From Anaerolineales bacterium (GTDB taxonomy: Bacteria; Chloroflexota; Anaerolineae; UBA7937), in contig JAUVHF010000121.1 of assembly GCA_030593425.1 (NCBI GenBank), positions 1 to 5,282 on the forward strand: DNA of 5,282 bases, written 5' to 3'. Positions 1-5,282 of this stretch are shown piece by piece. Each line of letters opens with the position of its first letter. Within the stretch, counting starts at the first letter, position 1. Position numbers and translations under genes: made by a program. The notes beneath the pieces are model-generated. The model was not told where the DNA came from. It ran no database searches and was given only the letters and a program-made list of their open reading frames with translations.

Positions 1-458
1 GCCGCTTCCAGAGCTGGGAAAAGCAAGAAGGCTGCCGAGAAAGAGAGGCCCGCCAGATCGCTTTTCAACCGTTCCCTGGCCAGCCAGAAGACAGGAAATG
101 CTCCTAGAGCGATGACCACCGTCTGTAGGATCAAAAGAGTCCGTACGTCCGGCCAGACCCAGTATAGGGGCGCCAGAAGAGCCAGGATGGGGGAAAAATG
201 CTCTCCTAGACAGTTTGGGCCCCTGGTGCTGAGGCTACAAGCGAAGGGCCTGCCGTGGGCGGTGTTCCACACTACCTGGTCCGGGTAGCCCAGATCGAAG
301 GCATGAGTCTGTAGAGACTCGTGTTGCGCGATGGATAGATAGGAGAAAAGGAGGCAATAGCCGATAAACAATAGGATGGTTACTGCGTGGCCTCCTCCTG
401 ATTCCAGGAAGATAGTTAGGCCTCTCCGGATTTGAAACCGCTTTCTGTCAGAGGTCAT
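1..458 (-). CDS. DUF2079 family multi-pass membrane protein (N-terminal part, runs off left edge)
   Basis: The frame is open from an ATG at 458..456 to the window edge, giving 152 codons with no stop, so this is a 5'-complete, 3'-truncated gene. After a basic N-terminus (residues 5-12 carry R, K, R and RR) there is a membrane segment at about 24-44. A loop follows with the conserved-looking block HAFDLGYPDQVVWNTAHGRP (52-71), then NCLGEHFSPILALLAPLYWVW (82-102), and further hydrophobic segments at about 106-127 and 135-150. This arrangement, FDLG..DQ..WN then LG.HFSPIL, matches what I know of DUF2079 proteins. These are predicted integral membrane proteins resembling GT-C (lipid-phosphate-sugar dependent) glycosyltransferases, in which acidic residues of the first extracytoplasmic loop are often catalytic; D55 and D60 are the candidates here. 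The activity is not established. Its ATG shares one base with the GT4 stop codon (TAATG) and no good Shine-Dalgarno is visible, which points to translational coupling. The family call is confident; the function is inference. Confidence 0.87.
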   Translation of the reverse strand, partial: MTSDRKRFQIRRGLTIFLESGGGHAVTILLFIGYCLLFSYLSIAQHESLQTHAFDLGYPDQVVWNTAHGRPFACSLSTRGPNCLGEHFSPILALLAPLYWVWPDVRTLLILQTVVIALGAFPVFWLARERLKSDLAGLSFSAAFLLFPALEA

Positions 459-1609
459 TACAAGCCCGCAAAAGAGGAATAGAGCGCCACCGTCGCCTCC
501 GCGATCCTCTCCCAACTGAAAGCCTCAGAGAGCCTCTTGGCCCCGTCCCCCAGACGGCGCCGAAGCACCTCTGAGGCGGCTAACTCCTGGATCTTGGCCA
601 CCAGAGCCCCCACATCGTCGGGCGGTACCAGGACGATGTTCTCTCCCTCTATCAGTCCTTTCACCTGGATACTGGGTCTTGTGCTTATGATGGGCAGGCC
701 ATGAGCCAGAGCCGCCATCAGGCTCCCCCGCCGTAAGGAGGCCCCATCCTTATAGGGGAGCACACATATATCGGAGGCCAAAAGGTTAGCCGAGACCTCC
801 TCGTCATCCACATAGCCTGTCCAAAGGAGTTGGTCGGCCAGCCGCAACTCTCGCCACAACGCCTCCATCCGGTGGGCGTAATCGGTGGTCGTGGGGTCGC
901 TAGCCCCTGTCTTACCCCCCACCACGAGAAGCTTGACTCTCTCCCCCCCTTCTAAAAGTCGCGCCAAGGCTCGAAAGAGGGTTTCTACCCCCTTGCTCTC
1001 ATGGAGAAGACCGAAATACGAGAGAAGGGTCTCATCCTTGACACCCCATCGGGCCCGCCACTCCTCACGGTCGTATCCCGGGGGAAGGCGAGGGCTGATA
1101 TTGCTTCCGATGGGGATAAGATAGGGTTCCAAGCCATAACCTCTGGCCTCCACCTCATCCCCTACATTGGTGACTATGACCCCATCGCACCCTTTAGCCA
1201 AGACGGCTATCGCCCAACGGCGAACTGGCCCTGCCTTGGGGAAAAGATAGGGCACCCGGAGATCGTGAAAGGTGACCAAGAGAAGAGGGCGATGGCGAAT
1301 TAGACGGAGACGCCAAGGGAGGAGGTTTATCGCGGGGTGCATCCCGTAGGCCGCAGACTGATATTGAAGGTGGAGGATCTGGGGCTCTATCTCTCTTATG
1401 AGAGTGCGGATAGCCTTCCAAGAGGAGAAGCCCCACTTGGAGACCCGAGGATACAAGGCAAAACTCTCGCCTCCCTCCTGGCCCAGAACCGAGGTCAAGA
1501 CGCTCACCTGGTTCCCCAACTTGGCCAGGGCTTTGGCCAACTCCCTTGTATAGTCCCCCATCCCTCCCACCATGGGGGGGAACTCCCCTGAGATCAAAAA
1601 GATGTTCAT
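458..1609 (-). CDS. GT4-type (GT-B fold) glycosyltransferase
   Basis: This 383-residue protein is a normal length for a GT-B enzyme of family GT4 and probably transfers a sugar from a nucleotide-sugar donor at the cytoplasmic face of the membrane. The N-terminal acceptor domain opens with MNIFLISGEFPPMVGGMGDY (1-20), the usual glycine-rich first loop, followed by HLQYQ (80-84) and TFHD (113-116). The C-terminal donor domain has IPIGSNI (165-171), YFGLLHESKG (198-207), KLLVVGG (226-232) and the donor loop SLRRGSLMAALAHGLP (291-306). The two glutamates of the EX7E motif are not in their usual places: by alignment to LEAMA.GLP, S291 and A299 stand there. I believe this RRGSL form is a recurring subfamily variant rather than damage. 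The ATG at 1609 lies 2 nt after the GT2 stop; the nearby AGTAGG is too close to serve as a good ribosome site, so coupled reinitiation is likely. Donor and acceptor cannot be read from sequence. Confidence 0.93.
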   Translation of the reverse strand: MNIFLISGEFPPMVGGMGDYTRELAKALAKLGNQVSVLTSVLGQEGGESFALYPRVSKWGFSSWKAIRTLIREIEPQILHLQYQSAAYGMHPAINLLPWRLRLIRHRPLLLVTFHDLRVPYLFPKAGPVRRWAIAVLAKGCDGVIVTNVGDEVEARGYGLEPYLIPIGSNISPRLPPGYDREEWRARWGVKDETLLSYFGLLHESKGVETLFRALARLLEGGERVKLLVVGGKTGASDPTTTDYAHRMEALWRELRLADQLLWTGYVDDEEVSANLLASDICVLPYKDGASLRRGSLMAALAHGLPIISTRPSIQVKGLIEGENIVLVPPDDVGALVAKIQELAASEVLRRRLGDGAKRLSEAFSWERIAEATVALYSSFAGL

Positions 1610-1611
1610 GC

Positions 1612-2553
1612 CTACTTTAAGCCCGAACGGAGGACCTGCCAGTAGGCAGCTACCCGCTCTCTCCGGAGGGACCTCTTATGTCCTACCAGCCACTTGAGTC
1701 CCTCTAAAAGGAAAAGGTACAAGTAGGTGGAAAGGATAAACCAGCGCAAAACCTCCCCTCGCCAGCCATAATACCTCTTGAAGAAAAGAACTTTGCTTCG
1801 CTGGAAATGGATATGGCGGGCAGGGAGCACCTGCTCACTGCTTCTCCCCTCCTGGTGTACCACCTGGGCGGTGGGGAGATAGACCACCTCCCATCCTTGG
1901 GCCTTGAGCCGATAGCACCAGTCTAACTCTTCCGAATACATGAAGAACTCTTCATCCAGAAGGCCCACCTGATGGAGGGCCTCCCGACGAATGAGGAGAG
2001 CAGCCCCCACTGCCCAGTCGACAGGTTGGATCTCGTCGTCGGGTCTATCTAGAAGGTAATATCTCTTTAGGATCCTGCTTCCCTGAAACCAGGGTTGTAG
2101 CACGGTGCTCTCCAGGAAAGCGGTAGCCAGGGTAGGGAAGCGCCGCCGAGAAGATTGGGTAGTGCCGTCAGGGTTCAAAAGTTGAGGGCCCAGAGCCCCT
2201 ACCCGAGGATGAGCCTCCACGTAGGCCACCATAGTGCCTAAGGCGTCGCCCACTACCTCGGTGTCGGGGTTGAGGAGCAAGATATACCGCCCCTCGCTCT
2301 GGCCGATGGCTAGATTGTTCCCCTTGGTGAAGCCTAGATTAACTTCGCTCTCCATCAAATGGACCCGGGGGAAATCCTCCCGCACCATATCGGCGCTGCC
2401 ATCGGTGGAACCGTTATCGAAGATGATGGTCTCCACCAAGAGGCCTTCCCCTTTCTCACCTCTCAGACTCTCTTGGATGGAATCCAGGCAAAGTCGCAGA
2501 AGTTCCCTCACGTTCCAGCTGATGATCACTATAGAGAGATCGCAGCGGCTCAT
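1612..2553 (-). CDS. GT2 family glycosyltransferase, rhamnosyltransferase-like
   Basis: This 313-residue enzyme is of GT-A fold, family GT2, in the style of WbbL-type rhamnosyltransferases that add a sugar to a lipid-linked or envelope glycan acceptor. Visible motifs are LSIVIISWN at the first beta strand (6-14), FDNGSTDGS (45-53) for nucleotide binding, NLGFTKGNN (72-80), LLNPDTEV (93-100) holding the DXD-equivalent metal/nucleotide site, VDWAVGAALLIRR (178-190), FMYSEELDWCYRL (204-216) with the likely catalytic acidic residues, and HQEGRSS (233-239). A hydrophobic segment at about 271-290, followed by the basic stretch HKRSLRRER, suggests membrane association near the C-terminus. The frame also has a TTG at 2568, but the ATG at 2553 is preferred: a GGAGG at 2562-2566 sits 8 nt upstream, and the protein then begins MSRCDLSIVI as expected for the family. 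It ends in TAG, 2 nt before the GT4 gene. The exact sugar is unknown. Confidence 0.93.
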   Translation of the reverse strand: MSRCDLSIVIISWNVRELLRLCLDSIQESLRGEKGEGLLVETIIFDNGSTDGSADMVREDFPRVHLMESEVNLGFTKGNNLAIGQSEGRYILLLNPDTEVVGDALGTMVAYVEAHPRVGALGPQLLNPDGTTQSSRRRFPTLATAFLESTVLQPWFQGSRILKRYYLLDRPDDEIQPVDWAVGAALLIRREALHQVGLLDEEFFMYSEELDWCYRLKAQGWEVVYLPTAQVVHQEGRSSEQVLPARHIHFQRSKVLFFKRYYGWRGEVLRWFILSTYLYLFLLEGLKWLVGHKRSLRRERVAAYWQVLRSGLK

Positions 2554-2625
2554 GCCTTCCGCCTCCAAAGACCTTCAGGGAAAATGTGAAAAGGATGGGG
2601 CTCCTGAGGAAAATCGGACGAGGGG
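2554..2625 (-). other. 72-nt intergenic gap before the GT2 gene
   Basis: This is the only real gap in the otherwise overlapping or near-touching gene chain. It contains the GT2 ribosome-binding site at its downstream end. I see no convincing -35/-10 pair. The only inverted repeat is weak: CCTCAGG pairs with CCTGAAGG across one bulge and a long loop, without a following T-run. An internal promoter is possible but not shown. Confidence 0.4.
2562..2566 (-). promoter_or_regulatory. Shine-Dalgarno deciding the GT2 start
   Basis: GGAGG on the minus strand lies 8 nt upstream of the ATG at 2553, which is ideal spacing. It overlaps the alternative TTG start at 2568..2566, making that upstream start unlikely. 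Confidence 0.75.
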
Positions 2626-3612
2626 TCAGGATCGGCGAACCATGAGGTAGTCAGCCAACTCCAGCATCACCTGCCGGTACTCGTTGACTGGTAGGACCGA
2701 CAGTGCCTCCTTGGCTTTTTCCGTGAAACCCTGGGCCTCGGCTTGGGAGGATCGAATGGCCCCCGAACCCTTTATCCTGGTCACCAGAGAGTGGATATGC
2801 TCCTCTCTCTCCTCCCCACCTCTTAAGATCATCTCCACGCTACCCCAATCGGGGCTCTCTTCCAAGAAGTATAGGACCGGCAAAGTGATGACCCCTTGAC
2901 GAAGATCGCTGCCGATGGGCTTGCCCAGTTCCGCCTCGTCGCCGGTGAAATCCAAGATGTCGTCCACGATCTGGAAAGCCATCCCTAAGTTATAGCCATA
3001 ACTTCTCAGGCCCTGAACTTCTTCCTCCACTGCCTCGCTTAAGAGAGCGCCACCTTCTGTAGCGGCAGCGAAAAGGGAGGCTGTCTTCTTGGAGATGCGC
3101 CAGTAGTAATCCTTCCGGTTGGGTTTCGCTATGCTCAACGCTTCCCTCAGTTCGCTGGAGCAGATGAGCATGAGGGTCTTGGCGAAGAGGGAGATGATGC
3201 GCGGGCTTTCCGTCTCCGCCGCCAGCGCCGCCGAGCGAGCAAAGAGGTAATCCCCCACCAGGACAACAACCCCATCATCCCAAGCCGCATTCAGAGTGGG
3301 GTTGCCCCGACGCATGAGCGAGTTATCGATCATGTCATCGTGGACCAAGGTGGCGGTATGGAGCATCTCCACCGCCGCGGCCAGGGCCGCTACCTTGCTC
3401 GCCTCCGACTGCCGAAACTTGGAGGCTAGAATCGTCAAAGCCGGCCGCAACCGCTTTCCCCCGCTGATAAAGAGGCCTCTCAATATGGCGGTCAAGGGCT
3501 CTTCGTCGCTGACGAGCGCTTCCCCCATTCTCGCTTCCACTTGGCGCAACTCCTCCCGAATTGGGCTGAGCATGGAAAAGAAACGGTTAGAAGAGATGGT
3601 CTTTCCCATCAT
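2626..3612 (-). CDS. trans-polyprenyl diphosphate synthase, long-chain type
   Basis: This 328-residue enzyme belongs to the all-alpha isoprenyl diphosphate synthase family (the IspB/HepT/solanesyl group). It condenses isopentenyl diphosphate onto an allylic primer to make all-trans polyprenyl diphosphate, used for quinone side chains or other isoprenoids. Visible motifs are GGKRLRP (51-57) for substrate phosphate binding, the first aspartate-rich motif DDMID (92-96) followed by RRGNPT (101-106), KKT (176-178), EGGALLSEA (186-194), the second aspartate-rich motif in FQIVDDILD (213-221), and GKPIGSDLRQG (230-240). Residues -5 and -4 before the first motif are small (A87, T88, in HTATLVHDD), as in long-chain synthases; short-chain enzymes carry bulky aromatics there. 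The frame extends upstream to 3678 inside tatD, but those 22 residues (basic, S/R-rich) are tatD's shadow. The ATG at 3612, or the adjacent one at 3609, follows GAAAGG at 3618-3623. The exact chain length is not readable. Confidence 0.95.
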   Translation of the reverse strand: MMGKTISSNRFFSMLSPIREELRQVEARMGEALVSDEEPLTAILRGLFISGGKRLRPALTILASKFRQSEASKVAALAAAVEMLHTATLVHDDMIDNSLMRRGNPTLNAAWDDGVVVLVGDYLFARSAALAAETESPRIISLFAKTLMLICSSELREALSIAKPNRKDYYWRISKKTASLFAAATEGGALLSEAVEEEVQGLRSYGYNLGMAFQIVDDILDFTGDEAELGKPIGSDLRQGVITLPVLYFLEESPDWGSVEMILRGGEEREEHIHSLVTRIKGSGAIRSSQAEAQGFTEKAKEALSVLPVNEYRQVMLELADYLMVRRS

Positions 3613-3617
3613 CTTTA

Positions 3618-3623
3618 CCTTTC
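3618..3623 (-). promoter_or_regulatory. Shine-Dalgarno of the polyprenyl synthase gene
   Basis: GAAAGG overlaps the last base of the TatD stop codon. It lies 5 nt before the ATG at 3612 and 8 nt before the second ATG at 3609. It supports a start here rather than the longer in-frame extension into tatD. Which of the two tandem ATGs is used cannot be decided. Confidence 0.55.
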
Positions 3624-4384
3624 TAGAAGTCGAACAAGAGCGCTGCGTTTTCCGTGGTCGCCTGGGCCAACTCCTCAAAGGAGACCCCTCTTATCTCAGC
3701 GACCTCCTGAGCCACCAGTTTTACGTATGCTGGCTCGTTGCGCCGTCCTCGGTAAGGATGAGGGGGCAAGAAGGGGGAGTCGGTTTCCATGAGTAACCTC
3801 TCCAGGGGCAGAGTGCGAGCCAACTCCCGCAACCGGTGAGCGTTCCTGTACGTCACCGGCCCGGCGATGGAGATGTAAAACCCCATCTCTAAACACCTCT
3901 TTGCCATCGCTAGATCGCCAGAGAAGCAGTGGAAGACCCCCGCGAGCCCCTCTCCATGCTCCTCTACCATGGCCAGTAGGTCATCGTGGGCCTCTCGGTC
4001 GTGGAAGATGACGGGCTTCTTTAACTCCCTAGCCAAGGATAGTTGCCTTTTCAGGGCTTCCTTCTGCTTTTGGCGAGACGAATGCTGACGGTAGTAATCC
4101 AAGCCCGTCTCCCCTATGGCTACTACACCAGGCTGGGAAGCCAAACCCCGCAACTCCATCCAGGTCTTTTGGCTCGCCTTTCCCGCCTCATGAGGGTGTA
4201 TTCCCACGGCGGCATAGACCTGCGGGTATCTATTAGCCAGGGCTATCGCCTCTTTATTAGATTCAAGATCGATGCCAACTTCGATGATCTTAGTTACCCC
4301 GTTCGCTTCGGCTCTAGCCACCACCTCGTCGCGGTCGGGATCGAACTGGCGAAGATGTAGATGGCAGTGGGTATCAGTCAACAA
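3623..4384 (-). CDS. tatD: TatD family metal-dependent hydrolase (DNase)
   Basis: This 253-residue protein matches the usual TatD length (about 250-265). TatD proteins are cytoplasmic TIM-barrel amidohydrolase-superfamily enzymes with metal-dependent exonuclease activity in studied members (E. coli TatD, YcfH, YjjV). The metal ligands are all present, numbering from TTG 4384: THCHL with H6 and H8, GETGLDYY with E92, FHDREAHDD with H128, VFHCFSG with H152, and METDSPFLPP with D202. GIHPH (62-66) and the RRNEPAYV block (214-221) are also typical. The frame has no ATG near its start. TTG codons exist at 4399, 4384 and 4381. I choose 4384 because it gives the canonical N-terminus M-L-T-D-T-H-C-H and has GAGAGG 7 nt upstream; 4399 would add five residues (MRGRR). 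It overlaps the end of the mutase gene by 11 nt. The exact paralogue (TatD, YcfH or YabD-like) cannot be settled, so the symbol is generic. Confidence 0.94.
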   Translation of the reverse strand: MLTDTHCHLHLRQFDPDRDEVVARAEANGVTKIIEVGIDLESNKEAIALANRYPQVYAAVGIHPHEAGKASQKTWMELRGLASQPGVVAIGETGLDYYRQHSSRQKQKEALKRQLSLARELKKPVIFHDREAHDDLLAMVEEHGEGLAGVFHCFSGDLAMAKRCLEMGFYISIAGPVTYRNAHRLRELARTLPLERLLMETDSPFLPPHPYRGRRNEPAYVKLVAQEVAEIRGVSFEELAQATTENAALLFDF

Positions 4385-5282
4385 CCTCCGACCTCTCAAG
4401 CCCTACCAGCCGCATCCCCTCTTCCAGCATCTCCTTCAACCGTTCCTCGCTGCTCGCCTCCCCATAAATCCTGATCTTGGGTTCCGTGCCCGAGAAGCGG
4501 ACCAGAAGCCAAGACCCCCCCTCCAGTTCGAATTTAAAGCCATCCATAGTATTGATACCGGTAACCTCTAAACCCGCGATCTCCTGGGGTCGAGCGGACT
4601 CCAACCGTCGCTCCATCGCTTCTCGCTCTTCTGAGGGGATGAGGCTATCGATCCGGTCATAGTAATGGGGACCCACTCTGGAATAGAGATAATCGACCAG
4701 TTCCGAGGGGCGCATACCCCTTTGGACCAGGAAGTCGAGGATAAAGAGAGAGGCCAATATCCCGTCCCGTTCCGGGATATGGCCCCTAAAGGCGAAGCCG
4801 CCACTCTCCTCCCCTCCTATCATCGCTTGGGTCTCTACCATCTTAGGAGCTACATACTTGAAGCCCACCCCGGTCTCATGGACAGGAACGCCGTAGAGTT
4901 CTCCCAATCTATAGAGCATGGAGGTGGTAGAGAGGGTCTTGACGATAGGCCCCCGCCAGCCGCGCAACTCAAGAAGGTAGAGGGCTAGAAGGGCATACAC
5001 CTGCAGCTGGTTGACGAACCGCCCCCTCTCATCCACCAAGCCCAAACGATCGCCATCGCCATCGGTGGCCAGTCCTACGTCCGCCCTCGAGATCTTAACC
5101 ATCTCTTGGAGGAAACCTATGTTGGGCGGGATAGGCTCCGGACGAAGCATGCCTGGAAAGAGGGGGTGACGCTTATCATGTATCTCCTTGACCTCCGTCC
5201 TTCCGCCGCTCAAGATATCCTTCAGCCAGCCAACGCCTGAGCCCCACATGGAATCGACGACCACCCTGAGGTCGGCCTCTCT
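4374..5282 (-). CDS. phosphoglucomutase/phosphomannomutase family protein (C-terminal part, runs off right edge)
   Basis: This is an alpha-D-phosphohexomutase, which interconverts hexose 6-phosphate and hexose 1-phosphate, supplying precursors of nucleotide sugars. The window holds 302 residues, and the frame is open through the edge: the GTG at 5264 is an internal valine, preceded by READLR. Numbering from the first visible codon, there is the start of domain 2, RVVVDSMWGSGVGWL (6-20), then the metal-binding loop DGDGDR (74-79), HETGVGFKY (135-143), the sugar-specificity loop GEESGG (157-162), GHIPERDG (167-174), and the phosphate-binding loop RFSGTEP (262-268) of domain 4. Domain 1 with the catalytic phosphoserine (TASHNP-like) is outside the window, so catalytic competence cannot be confirmed. 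GEESGG is typical of enzymes acting on glucose and/or mannose phosphates, and it cannot separate the two. It ends in TGA, overlapped by tatD. It probably lies upstream in the same operon. Confidence 0.94.
   Translation of the reverse strand, partial: READLRVVVDSMWGSGVGWLKDILSGGRTEVKEIHDKRHPLFPGMLRPEPIPPNIGFLQEMVKISRADVGLATDGDGDRLGLVDERGRFVNQLQVYALLALYLLELRGWRGPIVKTLSTTSMLYRLGELYGVPVHETGVGFKYVAPKMVETQAMIGGEESGGFAFRGHIPERDGILASLFILDFLVQRGMRPSELVDYLYSRVGPHYYDRIDSLIPSEEREAMERRLESARPQEIAGLEVTGINTMDGFKFELEGGSWLLVRFSGTEPKIRIYGEASSEERLKEMLEEGMRLVGLERSEVVD
4392..4397 (-). promoter_or_regulatory. Shine-Dalgarno of tatD
   Basis: GAGAGG lies within the 3' end of the mutase coding sequence, 7 nt before the TTG at 4384 and 10 nt before the TTG at 4381. 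A second GGAGG at 4385-4389 is too close to either start. The site overlaps the alternative TTG at 4399, so it favours the shorter protein. Confidence 0.5.

Noticed and set aside
1574..1580. Run of seven identical bases near the 5' end of the GT4 gene as a phase-variation switch
   Set aside because: It encodes the conserved FPPMVGG loop. Similar seven-base runs occur elsewhere in the window (about 943-949 and 4515-4521), so the run is explained by GC-rich coding, not by a dedicated switch.
2573..2609. Possible hairpin terminator between the synthase and GT2 genes
   Set aside because: The arms CCTCAGG and CCTGAAGG pair only with a bulge across a long loop, and there is no U-tract after them. 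It is too weak to call.
2234..2650. 138-residue open frame on the plus strand, rich in S, R and P
   Set aside because: It is antisense to the GT2 gene and the end of the synthase. Its composition is typical of a shadow frame and no family is recognisable.
3613..3678. 22-residue N-terminal extension of the polyprenyl synthase frame
   Set aside because: It lies inside the tatD 3' end, is S/R-rich and unlike the family, and the ATG at 3612 has its own upstream GAAAGG.
3296..3796. 166-residue open frame on the plus strand
   Set aside because: It lies antisense to the polyprenyl synthase and TatD genes, both of which have full motif sets. Its translation is a low-complexity mixture with no recognisable domain, as expected of a shadow frame.
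5262..5264. GTG as start of the mutase gene
   Set aside because: The frame continues open to the window edge, and the GTG codes a valine inside the domain-2 beta strand. The protein would lack the catalytic domain 1, so the gene is truncated by the window instead.

Overview
The window looks like a bacterial chromosome segment of moderate-to-high GC content. It is packed with six genes, all on the minus strand, and the ones at both ends run off the window. The protein styles suggest a Chloroflexota-like bacterium: a DUF2079 membrane protein, an 'SLRRGSL'-type GT4 glycosyltransferase, and a phosphohexomutase with an 'HETGVGFKY' signature. That assignment rests on recalled family resemblance only and is weak. 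I saw no RNA gene, mobile element, CRISPR array or clear terminator.

In transcription order (right to left) the genes are: (1) the C-terminal part of an alpha-D-phosphohexomutase (phosphoglucomutase/phosphomannomutase family), which enters from the right edge; (2) a TatD-family metal-dependent hydrolase, overlapping gene 1 and starting at TTG; (3) a long-chain trans-polyprenyl diphosphate synthase, 10 nt after gene 2; (4) a GT2 glycosyltransferase of the rhamnosyltransferase-like type, after a 72-nt gap; (5) a GT4 (GT-B) glycosyltransferase, 2 nt after gene 4; (6) the N-terminal part of a DUF2079 multi-pass membrane protein. Its ATG shares one base with the stop codon of gene 5, and it leaves at the left edge. 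The tight spacing argues for one operon with translational coupling, especially for genes 4-5-6.

Taken together, the operon suggests an envelope glycan or glycolipid module. The mutase would supply hexose-1-phosphate for nucleotide sugars, and the prenyl synthase would supply the C40-C50-range isoprenoid used as a quinone tail or lipid carrier. GT2 and GT4 would build a glycan, and the DUF2079 protein, which resembles GT-C enzymes, could act in the membrane. TatD looks like a housekeeping passenger. The functional link is inference; the individual family calls are solid.

The most useful points are the DUF2079 gene at the left edge, which is easily missed because it has no stop inside the window; two start-codon revisions (GT2 at ATG 2553, TatD at TTG 4384); and the loss of the canonical EX7E glutamates in the GT4 enzyme. 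I found no clearly new system in this window.
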